Shown here: in pieces, positions 1-12,260 of the stretch | Layout: each line of letters starts with the position of its first letter | How positions within the stretch are numbered: the first letter of the stretch is position 1 | Source of the DNA: Hyalella azteca | Lineage: Eukaryota > Arthropoda > Malacostraca > Amphipoda > Hyalellidae | Direction: 5' to 3' | Length of the DNA: 64,000 nt | Assembly (NCBI RefSeq): GCF_000764305.2 | Contig: NW_025933469.1 | Span: forward strand, 62,001-126,000 | Program-made: the position numbers and the translations under genes | Notes under the pieces: model-generated | What the model saw: the letters and a program-made list of their open reading frames with translations, nothing else | What the model was told of the DNA's origin: nothing | Database searches by the model: none

Positions 1-720
1 AATATCAAATAGAATTCCCTAAAAATTCGATCGGAAAATCAGCTGCGAACTGCAGGTTCGCAATGAATAATAAAATACTATGAACATTCAGTTAAATTGC
101 ACATTTAGAGTTCAGTACATACGAGAGCCATGCAATGTAGGCGACATGCCCGCTATGCAATCTTCGAGAATTGTTGCAAATTATGAATGTTTTTAATTGT
201 CTTCGGCTTTGCCCGGTTTGCATGAAATGTACGCACGGATAAGTATGCTAGTCAATTAATTAGCATGATTAGACCGACATCGTGAATCAATCTAATGACA
301 ATGATTAATTATAGACACCAATTAACTCTCCCAGTGATAATCAAATTTTTTCAAATAATTCACCATTAACTTTACGTGCACCTGAGAATTAATTAGCCTG
401 CATATTAGTCAAAAAAATTAGCACGACTCGTCGACGATCACTAAATCATTGTTGTAACGTAGACACGCGCGTTTAAAGAAACTATAATATGAAGTATTTA
501 ACATCCAAATTTGTTCGCTGCCTAGAAACCAATTCATATTCATCTCAGTTTTGATCGAGAGCAGCGTAAATTCAGACAACTTGAAGACATGCAATGCGTT
601 TTTCCTAACACAATAATCAGCAGCTAACTGCATCGCAAGCTCCAACAGCGAATTATTAAATCTTTTTTTTTTAATACTGGAATTTTTTCAGTCTATAACG
701 AAGTAAATTGTACGTAGCCA
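1..720. other. AT-rich sequence, no gene seen
   Basis: No coding frame, RNA gene or clear repeat was recognised. The stretch is rich in ATTAAT words. It ends in a short poly-T run and about 50 bp of ordinary sequence next to the MITE at 721. Confidence 0.5.
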
Positions 721-932
721 CACTGTTAGAAAAATGACCGTTAACGGTATTACCGGCGTTTCAGTGGCCGGTCGGCACGTGAAAAGAAACACCGTATCGC
801 CGTTTTTATTCTAATTTAACACTAGAAATCCGTAAAACATGTGATAAAAACGGTGAAACAGTGTATTTTCATGGGGCGACCGGCCACTAGAACGCCGGTG
901 GGACCGTTTTATCACCGTTTTTTCTAACAGTG
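721..932. mobile_element. Fold-back MITE with ~95-bp inverted arms
   Basis: The two halves are inverted copies of each other. The left end reads CACTGTTAGAAAAA and the right end is its reverse complement. Similarity continues inward through GTGGCCGGTCG and the CACCGT..CGTTTTTAT segments for about 95 bp per arm, with scattered mismatches and small indels. There is no coding capacity, so this is a non-autonomous element. The flanks (GTAGCCA and CAAGACC) show no convincing target duplication beyond a possible CA, so the superfamily is open; a CACTG terminus would be compatible with several cut-and-paste families. Confidence 0.8.
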
Positions 933-2982
933 CAAGACCGTCGATTATTCGTTGCGATAATGACTCGCCGTCTTGTTCATTTGATAGGTAATCTGTTCAT
1001 AAATGCCAATTATTGCACCGGAGACAGGCGGGAGATTTGTGACCATCAGCCACTATTATAGTCTCGAGCGCATGAGAGGAAGCACGATAGCATCGTTACA
1101 AGAGTTCTTGAGCTCATAAAATAGCATAAATTAATGATGTAACGTTCAGTATAGAGCTGATATGAACTCATTAATGACCCGGTCCTATTATACGTATCCG
1201 TTTAGTCGAACAATGCTCCATTCTTTTGAGAGTAACAATTTCCTTATCAATGATTATTAGCTCATTTATCATGATCAAACTGACGAATACAGCTGGCAAT
1301 ATTCATCGTAAATTAATTATTAAGTCCATAATAATTTAGATGTCATAACAATATAAAGTGTTTGATAAAACTCGAGTAATCACTACCACAAAATACACAG
1401 GTGATCGATCAAACAGTCCGTTGAAATAATTGATGAACTAATGTCAGAGAATTAAAATTAATAAATGACAATGTTGTACTGAAGATAGTTATTTTAGTTG
1501 TACTGAAGATAGTTATTTTATAGATATTAATCTTTCAAAACTTGGATCACAAGATCTTTAATGGCTTATAGCTGCGCTGAATTTTATAAGAGAATATTTG
1601 ACTAAAGTCAAAAAGATCCTCGGCTCTTGAAATCCTTAATTTGGAAATGTGTTAACTGTGGTTCAATGCAGCAGATTAGAGAATATGTGTCATGTTGCCC
1701 ATTCAATATGTTGTATCCACGAAAATTATTTTCGAACGTTGAAATTTCATAATTTTGAATATAATTTCTTATCCGCATAAATTGTAATTAATTAACAGCT
1801 ATCTGAACCTTTCTTTCCTGCCTCCCTTCGTTCATTAAATGTATAATGCAGGAGCTTAGGGAAATTGAAAAGATAATTGATAATTGATAAATTGAAAATT
1901 TCAATTTATCAATTGATAACTGATAAATTGAAAAGATAATTCAATTAAGCCCGTCGTCGGTTGAATTTCAGATTTGAACCGATGAATCGAAGATTTGATT
2001 CAATAAGAGGAATTTTTTAACTATTTATATATAATAGTTTTAAATTAAACTTTGAACGCTTCTATATTTTGGCTAAAGGTCATCAATGATGAAAGAAATC
2101 AGCAAAAAGGATTATTTCATGCGTTTTTTGCTAAGTAATGTCATAAAACTGTTAGGAGAGTTGGCCCATAATCAACTAAAATTGTAGCTTTGGAGCAGTC
2201 GTTAGTCATTGGCATAAAGCTAATTTCATTTTACGCAGTCCGATAAATGATTAAATTAGCTAATTCGTATTCACAGATTCGCGGATAGAAGAAAAGCACG
2301 AAGGAATTTTTCTTGAGATTTTGAAAAAATATGACTTGATTGAGGACTTTAGCTGATGCAGCGCAGTGATGATGTTATGTTATGTTGATGTTATCATGTT
2401 ATGTTATGATGCAGTGTTATTTCAATTATTCTCTTGGGATAACGGCCGTCATAAATACGGCAGATGTGTCATCATAAACAAATGAAATAAAGCTTTTGTA
2501 TAAACTGAAGATTGGACCTGCATACGAGACCATTTTTAGGCTGATTAATATTGTTTACCGAGGTCGTCAAGCTACAAAAGATGCCGACTGCAATATATAG
2601 GCTGACGTTTGGGTACGAGATGCAAAATGTCACGTTATTGTAAACTATTGAGCTTTATTTGCATTCACCATAAGTTTTTACGGTGAAATTAATGAAAAAA
2701 ACGCAGAGGAGAAGTTAAAACAAACTCACAAGGTTTTAACGCTGTTCCGAGACAGGCAGGTTTACACAGGCAGTGCTCTGATGAAAGCTGTCTGTGGGGA
2801 TGAAGGGCTGAGTGTGATGCTGGTATGATGGTGGTTATTTGAGGTGTCAGCAGCACCGCAATCATAGCATGACACATGACAGCTCATCGAGTGCTCTATT
2901 ACGCGAGACGTACAGCTGTCTAGAGCTCTGCAGCTCCGATATACTTCACTATTTTAACTCTTCTACACTCGTAAAGAACATG
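933..2982. other. Noncoding, AT-rich; small local duplications
   Basis: No supported gene. It contains a perfect 24-bp tandem duplication at 1473-1520 (GTTGTACTGAAGATAGTTAT plus TTTA), a palindrome at 1882-1914, and a GATGTTATGTTATG-type slippage tract near 2365-2415. The segment 2690-2890 is less AT-rich and open on the minus strand for 62 codons, but the translation resembles no family I know. Confidence 0.4.
1882..1914. repeat. Perfect palindrome, 16-bp arms
   Basis: The arm AATTGATAAATTGAAA is followed by one central base and the exact inverted copy. Surrounding AATTGATAA and AATTGAAAAG words suggest local slippage of the same motif rather than a transposon end. Confidence 0.75.
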
Positions 2983-3140
2983 AGAAAAATATAACTCAGT
3001 ACTCACTGCAGTGATCGAGTGACAGAGAGCGCATTTTCTCGTCGACGAAAACATGAGGTCACGGACAGACAGACTGACGGACGGACATGGCGAGCACAAT
3101 AGTGCATTTTTTTTCATGAATGAGAAAATGCGCTAAAAAT
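2983..3140. repeat. Interspersed repeat with ACGGACAG tract, copy 1
   Basis: This segment is nearly identical to 45806-45967, about 43 kb away. In order it has ATAACTCAGTACTCACTGCA, a GAGAGCGCATTTTCTC arm, an ACGGAC/ACAGAC microsatellite-like core, and an inverted arm GAGAAAATGCGC. The 12-bp arms GCGCATTTTCTC (3029-3040) and GAGAAAATGCGC (3122-3133) are exact inverted copies, so the unit can fold on itself. The open minus-strand frame with repeated Cys/Pro/Ser/Val comes from the microsatellite core and is not a gene. Confidence 0.8.
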
Positions 3141-5560
3141 ACTCGTATATCAGCTTCTCGGATACAATGCGCGATTAATATTAGAACATTAAGATAAATT
3201 TGCAAAATTCTTACAATATCGTTAAAAAAAACAAGTTTAAGATATAAATAAATGCATCAAAATCTTTGTTCATTCAAACGACTTCACCACATCCAGTTAC
3301 TCAACAAATGAACTGAACTCTACAATGGGTATTGGTATTTTTACAGTGAGCAGACATACAGGTGTGCTATTATGAGTATTTCTTGACAAAAACAAGTTTT
3401 CAACGCGCGTATGGAATTTTTTTTTTTTAGTTTGCAGTCATTCTAAAGACATGCAATCTCATATTGATTGTAACATTCCTTTTCAGTCTGATTGAAACGA
3501 TGTGGAAACGTTTAAATGATGTGGAAATTTTCTTAAATTGTATTCTTAGTATGTGATATTTGCATCGAATTATTGATCCGATTATTAAAAGAGATTAAGA
3601 TGTAAAATTTATTCTGAATTTTGATGATGAACAAATGGAGAATATTATGAATTTATAAAAATTCATAATATGTACAAATTTTTGAGCACCTATTTATTTT
3701 TTAATTGACATTTAAAAAAAAAATTTATTTGCACCTATGATCCACAAGGTTAAGTCTTTTAAGCTTGTCAATCAGATATATGGCATAACATTTATCGGAC
3801 AAGCATCTTCTAGATTTTATAGGCAGCATATATCCTCTGTATGAAAGGTGCTATTTTCATCACATTATCCATCCAATAACCAAATGAATTTTTTGTTTAA
3901 GATAATTTAAATTTTGCAAGGGATCGAGTCATGAAATACCGCTCAAGTTTGATGTGTGCGGTGCGCAACGTGCACCTGCCATCGTATAATAGAAACACGG
4001 TAATATGTAAGGGCAAAAAGAATTTAAATATCATAATGATATAATATTAAACTATCACAAATTTCAGCCAGAAGCCATTAGTTACTGGAAGGTCAATTTA
4101 TAACCTTATATTGCAACCTTCGACGATTTTTGACACGCAGACAAGAATAGCAAGTGTTCATAGCAAGTTTTCCTTCACCTACCGGCGGGGCTTTATAAAA
4201 TGTACATAATTATCTGCGGAATTATCTGTTAGGTATAAGATCATAAACTGGTTGAAATGGAGACGAATCCGTTTTAGTTTCCTACATAAATGCGTAATGA
4301 AATCAACGTTCAACGTCGTCAATAATTATCATACCATATAATTGCAGTGTAACAGAATGATGCATTGAAGAATGCATTTTTTTGCGTGCACATATGTCGA
4401 TTCAATCTGTAATATTCATATATGTTGAGAAAATTGAAGGTTAATCATTACAATGAAGTTCGAATGATTTTCTAAGTTAGACGAATGTGAATGCACAATA
4501 TTGAGAAATGCTCGTTTTATAACCTGATGCTTAGACACTTTATAGCAGCGTACCATGCCTTGTTTATTTAATATAAACGTAATATATTACCTCGACTGTA
4601 TACTGCCAGAATCTTACGCTACACTGGATGCTCTGACGCAACTCTATGTTGATCATTTCAACTACCATGAAAATTAATGACTGTAGTGAGAAGAGGTAAT
4701 TAATGTTTCGTTGGATAGAATTCAGTAAAATAAGTTAGTCACTATTTGACTATAAGTATAATTCAAGACATGTCATTCAAATAAAAGCGAAAATAATTAA
4801 TGCTAAGTAAATACAACAAAACTACAAAAAAAAACTCAATTTGTACTTGTTGAATGATGATGGAAAATTTCAAATTTCAATTACTTCATGGTTCTTCATC
4901 CTTCTTTGCTCGCTCGTGAAATTTACCTTACGATGAATATATGGAAGCTACTATCCAACCATTTAATGTTAATAATTTAAACCGAAGTGTGCTACAAATT
5001 CTAAAAACATTTACTCCGAGGCACCCATTCACACCAGTAAATCACTTAACCTTGTACCAGCGAATTTTGAAATTAGGAGCCATCACTTTCACGCATTTCG
5101 AAACATGAGGCCTCCTCATGAGAATGTATGGAAACGACATCTGAAAAACATTTACGCTTTCTCAAGTCTTGTGAATGGTTTAGCACCTGTCAGTATTCAT
5201 AAACAAAGATTTTATCTGGGCTGTTGAGTAATTTGTGATGCATACACCAGCTGCCTCGAAGGTTTGACAGCTAAATCACTCGGAGCGCTACGTGATTTTG
5301 TGCTTCCATAAGACATTCAAAATTAGGGGTCCCGCTATAGCGCTCCGTCTCCTCAAAGTGTAACCCCGGTCATCCGTAATATCGCAATAGCAACTTTTAT
5401 CACTATTATTTGCTTTTGCTCATTACAGCCGCGGTTGTTTCTGTCATGTCGCCTAGCCTCGAACACCAATTTTCTCCGACAAGATAAACACTATCAAGAG
5501 CTGTCATCGAGGTAACAAATCCTCTCTCTAGTCCAGTCCTAAAACTCTTTGTTTCTTCCC
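3141..5560. other. Noncoding, AT-rich
   Basis: No gene recognised. The only structure noted is a hairpin with 13-bp arms (ATATTATGAATTT) and a 4-base loop at 3642-3671. Homopolymer A/T runs occur near 3420 and 3715. Confidence 0.4.
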
Positions 5561-6085
5561 CACAAAATATGAACGTTATTTACTCGCTCACTACAGGCCA
5601 AATTCGCGTGAGATGAAGGCGAGCTAGGAGTCATTCTTTGGAGGCTGGATACCTCGTAAGTGCTGTGGGCGGCCGTGACGGCGTAACAGCGGTACGCAGC
5701 GCGCCATAATGAGCCTTAACTCGTGGGCACCGAAGAGCGATGTGAGAGGAGACGAGTTCCGTGATGGCAGGTGAAGCGAGGGAGCGAGAGTGGCGGGCCG
5801 TGAAGCGTGTGGACAGGCCTCATGTTGCTGCCGTGTCAATCACTAACTCATGCAGGAGGTCGTGGTGGTGCTTTGGGTGGTGCTTTGGGTGGTGCTGAGT
5901 GCCGCTGCCAAGGTGCTGGACGCCAGATGATGACGCTCGAGTAGGAACTGTGGTGAGCTTCTCCACGAGTAACGTTGAGTGAATGCGAGGTGGTGATGGT
6001 ACAAGCTAGGAAACAAATAGCTGGTGATAAACGGACGATAAGCTAGCACAGAAGCCATAAGATAGTCGTTTTTAATTAGATGCAT
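5561..6085. other. GC-enriched island with GGTGGTGCTTT repeats
   Basis: This island is clearly less AT-rich than its surroundings. The minus strand is open in two successive frames (about 71 and 80 codons). The second ends in a Ser/Thr-rich tail that simply translates the 12-bp tandem repeat GGGTGGTGCTTT near 5863-5897. I recognise no domain. It could be an exon, a 5' region or a regulatory island. Confidence 0.3.
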
Positions 6086-9000
6086 TATTCCGAGAAGCTC
6101 ATGTCTCGATTTATAGCTTTCAGACTCATGACTTTTATTGCAACAGCTTCAATACTAACTAATAACTCCTTAAAAGTAGCGATTAACTGAGAAAATAACT
6201 AAGGTATTTTTTATAGCGTTTTAATTCTAGCGAATAAGCGCGCAAATTCAATTTGGGCGCAGAACAAACAATGTCTAAACTAATTGTGAGTGTTTACAGA
6301 ACTTTAAACTTTTTAACTACGTAGGTTGATCTTCTCACGCAGACGTCGGTCGTTATAAGAAATGATTGAGTTCAACGAGCCCAGAACGAAGAGCCACTCT
6401 CTTTAACGACGCACAAAACTAAGTTTTCTCCTCAAAACGATCAGTGAAATCTGCACGAATTTATACCCGTCGTTCTCAGGGTCTTTAAGGACGTGTTATG
6501 GGCTAATTTAAGACGTGTAATGGGGATTCCTTCCTCCATAGTGGCTCATTGTGTTTATTAATTGTACCATTAATGAAGCCCAACGTGTATTTATGACGTA
6601 TAAAAGCTAATATCAGGGCTGTAAGCACGGCCATGTCTTCCTTGTGAGCCCTTTATAGTTGGCTATTCCTCTAGCCAAGTTAAAAATTACAATCAAGAAG
6701 TTAAACGACTTGAGAGCAATTAGTTAACAGTTTACTAGTCTATACACTAGCCGCAGAAGCGCAGAGTTTCTTTGATAGATGTTTGACAAGCGAGTTTGCA
6801 CTTAGCATTCAAGGGAACGCCGATAATGTGGTTCCTAGTGACAGTGTAAAAAGATTTCTAAAAAGCTTAAAATTACATATGAACTTATGTTTTTTTTCAT
6901 TTTATTATTTCACCTAAAGTATTTAGGCGTAGCATATGTTCGGTGCATCCTGAAGTGAAATGCATCGAGATATCTAGTATAGACATCGGAAATTATTAGT
7001 TGCGAAGTATTGGAGGAATAAGCAAATTACAGAGTGAAGTTTTGATGATGATCGCTTATATCAACCGCTCGGATGCAGATGTGACGCACGATATGAGCTC
7101 GGATGGCTGGTTTATTGCTGCTAGCTCGGCATTTTTACATGTCAGCTCAATAATCTCTATTACGAACATATCGCCCGGTGTCTAGTGTTAAAATTCAGTG
7201 TTTACATCAAAAAAATATTGGTACATTAGGTATGTCTGTCAGTCTTCGAGATGCATTGCTGAAAGACAATGACTGGACTTAATCAGGCTTCCATAAATAT
7301 CATTGGAATTACGATTAACCGGCGAATAATTAACGTATGTGCGATAGAAAGGGTAGTTATAACCGTGACCAGTTGAGCCCAGTGCAAGGTACCGGATCGA
7401 GAAATAACCATCTAAAGTCCACGTTGAATTGACTGAGCAATAGTAATGTCAGCTCAATTCGAAATGCGGATCACGCAAGCTATTGTTACAAAGCTTTTGG
7501 TACAAAATTTGCGTATTTTTTCGTAAAATTAGTTCATATCTGCTTATCACTCTTGTAATTGCCTTTTTGAGTTGTGCAGAAATCTCGCTGTTAAATATTA
7601 TAGTAATTATTATTCATCTTCGTAGCAAGGTTACAAACGAAGTTGTATCAGAGGAGTGTTGCTTCAGTCTCGGTAGTCGGGCGGCGCACCGAAGTGCCGA
7701 AAAGAAGGGGGCGCACAAACCATCACTCATGCGATCCAAGTATTTATGAGGAGATTTAGTACGAAGCAGTGCCATCAATTCCATAGGAACATTATCTCCG
7801 TAAGCTATGGAGGCCATAACTCAATTGAATTGCCACCGCACCCAACCAACTAAAAAAGGGCCCGAACGTGCATGGGCTCTGACTCGCGAGCAGCTATAAA
7901 GGAGATGCATGCTCTCATATACGAGCTCCGCTTATGCATGCTCTCTCCTCGCCCAAGTTTTATTTTATGAACGTTCATATTCATACGTGGGCTGTAAAGG
8001 CCCAATGAACAGTTGAGATAATGGTTGAATTTGGAGCACGAAGTAGCACATTGGTTTTAGGAGCAAGATATTATTGTCCTTGATTTTTCTTGAATAATTT
8101 TTCATTCTGTGTGAAATAATGTTAGTGTTATTTTCTTTCACTCCAGTAATCAGGGTTTAATAAATTTTCTGCAAGAATTTATTATTAATCTACTTACACC
8201 TACTACTCGTGGCATAATACTTATTCCTCTCAATATATGAAAAAGAAAATATCAAAAGAAGAAAATAGATCCCGGCATCAACAAGGCCGACTCCTCGATT
8301 CACCTCCTCAGTTACTTGAAATTTTTGGTCAGATTCTGCCAATTTCCACCCAAAAAAAAAACTTCAAATTTTCACTCAAAGTTATCTGGGAGGGAAGGTG
8401 CAACGAAATCCAAGTGTGTGTTCCTATATACTTGTTTTTAGCAAACGGTAATTACATTTGTTCGTGATTTTAACAAGCAGCTCCTTATGTTGAACACTTT
8501 GCTTTTTTATTCATTCAATGAATAATTTGTCGTCACAATTCAATTTGTATAAAGCGGAATGTGCTATTCAAAACCTACTTTAGACAGCCAGCGGTAGCAT
8601 AAGTCAACGACCGCGTGATAAGTTGACCCTTGATATATGACCGCAAATCGTCGTGTAATTTGGAGATTACAAAATTATGAGCATAAAATTCCTATCCTCA
8701 TTTTCGTCATCAGTTAATGAAGTTCAAATCATTCGAAATCGGCAATCTTCACATTACAAAATATATAATTCTACCACTATATTACATTCACTCTTCTTCA
8801 GCTTCATTCCCTAGTGCGTTTCGGGCTCAGTTGTCCATAACAATATTCCAATTCCCGTTCCTTTTCGTATGGAATGGAGCGTCTCTCTCCGTCTTCTCAC
8901 TTTGCCGGCGTACGACGCAACTCTCGGCGTCAGTGACGTGGTAAACTAGATGAGACAGAGAGGCAGACTGGGACTTGCAACATTTTCCGCGGTGTCGAAT

Positions 9001-11810
9001 CTTGTTGACATTTGGCTGCGTTGAACATGGCAGGCAGATGGCCTCACTGATGGGGTTAGGCTCTTCATCATAACCCTGGAGGGCGAAACTCCCGGATGAT
9101 CGACCCTATGTTCTGCACAAGAAGAGAGCGTGTGTAAAAACAGAGAAACATGTGTTGCTGATTCAGCTCGGTTACGGCTGATATATGACCGTGCTTGTCG
9201 TTTACTCTTGATAATTGATCGATGATATACATTTTATTTTATATTGTACGGCGATCTCATTTTAACCTTGTGTTTATTGATTAAGATATGTTAAAAAAAT
9301 GGAGGGTACTTCCTGACATAAACTGAGATAAGACATACAATTTGCGTGTTGACCTCAAGAATATAACAACAAAAATACAAACAAAGGATTTTTCGGCTTT
9401 CCACTGACTTTGTTGCTGCTGCTTACAGTGTAAAATTATTCTTTGTTCGATACATTTCAAAAATAACTAATTCATAACTAGTTAGTTTTATTTTTCACTG
9501 TTTTCTTCGGTGGATGTCATACTTTTCACTCGAAATATTGTTGCATGAAATTTACTTTCCTGATATGATTCGTACTCTTGGGGAGAACAAAATTCCCGTG
9601 TGTGATTTTTCAAACCTGGACGAGTTTTTAACGGAAAATATGACAATATTTTTCCCAACTCATGCAAATTCATCTTCCGTGAAAAACTAATTAGTTGAGT
9701 GTCCAGATCATCTCTACTTGACATATCACGAAGAATATATTTGTGCAACTTAGAATGTATTCAAACGGAACTTCGTCTTCTCGAGTTTCGATCATTCTTG
9801 ATGCTTTCGTATGCATATCCTCGCACCTCCTACATATTGTGCGAGTTCACTTTGCATATGATTAGTAGCGACTCATTTTCATCAACATCTTCGGTCTACA
9901 TTTATCTGAGCGGACATTGATTATGAAAATCGAAAGTTTTAACCATGCCTTGAACGAAAATGTAATGAATGAATGATAATTATTCTTTGGGTATGTGGGA
10001 TACTTCAGTATTTATACTTCATCCGTGTGCTCGTATTTACAATTTAGTATCAATCTAAAGTCAAATTAGATCAATATTTAAGCTTTGCTCGCACATACAT
10101 TCATTATGTTGAAATTGTAGAAGTCGATTGTCGAGATATACGAGACCTTCAGTAGTTAAGGGTGAAGTCTAATGGATGTCTGCATGCTGTTCATGTTCGT
10201 ATTAGCCCTCGCAGGGACTAACGATAGCTCTAATGAGGCCCTCGAGACGTTGCCCTCTGTCTTCACACTCAATCATAAAGAACATTTTTCTTCACAACAA
10301 CAACAACTCTATGCTTAAGTCGGATGCGCAACCTTTCCATTCATCACGTGCTTGCAGAGTCAAGGAGTATTGAATTTCATTTGGCATTCTAATTTCATGT
10401 TGAGAGTTTACTGGGATTAACAGGGACAGCATTCAGATTTAAAGGCGGGCATTTTCTTGAATAATTCATGAAAGAATGTTAGATTATTATGGAATGTACT
10501 GTTGGTCAAAAATCCAAGAAGAAAGAGTATATTCAAGGCGTGTAGTTTAATAAGAGAACTCAGATTAAATACAATCGCTATTTTGAATACTTCACTAATG
10601 ATGACTGTAGAGGCAAAAATGCCGCCTTATACCTAATTCAGACGAGAACCGCCAACAAAAAAAGTTATGTTCATTTCCTGAATTGAGTAAAATATTTTTC
10701 TTAAATACACAATTTTTTCAAGCGATAAGACCCTTTGTAGAATTTATGCACAAGTTAGTGATGTTACACAAACCTAATTTGATAAAATTCTCAATTGTAT
10801 CCGCACAGAATTAAATTTTTGTCGTTTTCTCTTAAGTTTCGAATAATAAGTATTTAGTAATAAATCAGACTTCACAATGCATTTTTGCACGAGTTAAAAT
10901 AGGGAAAAATGGGCAAATTATCATCATTAATCTGATAAGGATATTTATTTGATTAACATCATTTAGCCAAGTTACAGTATTTATAGAATCGCCTAAGTTT
11001 ATTTAGTCATTTAGTCAGTGAATTCTTTGCAGCAATTAATTCATACGGCTAAATTGCGATTCATACAAACGATCGTACAGTTATGCCATTGACATTAATT
11101 TTAATTATTACAGTTTATTTTTTTCTGAAACACTAACTAATGACGAACACAATTCGGCAGATAAGTCGACATTGATAGAAAAGAGTTGAATAGGAAAAAA
11201 TCATGTTATAACTCACAAATAAATCTACGGAGAAGCCACTCCGACCAAACGACGAAGACGATTGACCTCGAGACCAAGCACTTGTGATTCCGGTAACTTC
11301 TGTGACGATTTCAATCTGATATATCCACAAAGATGAATATATATTCCAAATATAATAGGCTTTACGAAAGACATTTTTATGCATTTTAATGCATAACGAT
11401 TCATGGGTACACAGTACCACGACACTTCGAAAGTCTCATGTGGAAAGTCGATCGATCAATCTATGCTATCATTTTAGGTAAATCTAAAGAAAATATTTAA
11501 TATCTTAACTATGAATAAACGATCTTTGCTGGTCATGGTGAATATAAAATTCAGTTATAATCATGAGAAAACAATTTATGCAAAAAAAAGTTTGCTTCAA
11601 TTGCTTGCAGCACCCTTTTCAATGAGGTCAGTAGCTCGGTAAATGGTTACGGTTACTATTTAAAAGTTGTAATGGCTGCCACTATAGTCGCCATGCAACC
11701 TTTAGTATGTCTAATTCAATGAAAATTGATAATGTATGTAGGTCCACTTATTTTTTTTTTACTGCTATAACACTTCAATATCTAGGTTGATGTTGCAATT
11801 AAAAATTCTC
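6086..11810. other. Noncoding, AT-rich
   Basis: No gene or transposon recognised on either strand. Small points: a TATAAAG word at about 7893 inside a less AT-rich patch with ATGCATGCTCTC present twice nearby, and a polar 86-codon minus-strand frame at 9488-9748 with no recognised domain. Neither is strong enough to call. Confidence 0.35.
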
Positions 11811-12099
11811 TAGCGGAGCTGAACAGCTAACGTAGTCGCGAGTTTCGTTGTGTGCGTGTTTTCTAGTCTGAAACAGCAGGCAGTGCGAGTTGGTTCGCGA
11901 GTATAAATTAGGAAATTTACTAGAGTGTTCGCAATGTACGAGGTCTCATAGTGTCCGCTCAACGGCGATGTATTAATTAGTTAGCCATTATAGAGAGCTG
12001 CTAGAGAGCGCCAGACCTTGTTAGTACATTGCGAAGCTCTAATAAATAACGTTCAAATTGAGCAATTGATTTGTTCTCGAGCGCTGAAAGTGAAGCGAG

Positions 12100-12136
12100 T
12101 ATATAAGCTCTGGCTCATCAGTTCTCTTCGCGCAGT
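12100..12136 (+). promoter_or_regulatory. Possible core promoter (TATATAAG plus TCAGTT / CAGT)
   Basis: TATATAAG at 12100-12107 lies in a less AT-rich patch (11811-12260). TCAGTT, an arthropod initiator-like word, follows with its A about 20 bp from the TATA start, shorter than the usual 30. A second CAGT about 34 bp away fits better. No coding exon was recognised downstream, so this is a motif observation only. Confidence 0.2.
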
Positions 12137-12260
12137 AATTTATTTCGAACTGCTGGCAATCGCAAAGTTAAAGCTTGTCTACAGCCCCTTGACTTCATCG
12201 TAATATCGAGGGAGAAAGTCTTTGCGCAACTTCTCTTCCAAATGCTAATGCGCAGTTGTG

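Noticed and set aside
9488..9748. Polar 86-codon minus-strand ORF
   Set aside because: The composition looks protein-like, but there is no family resemblance, upstream exon or promoter.
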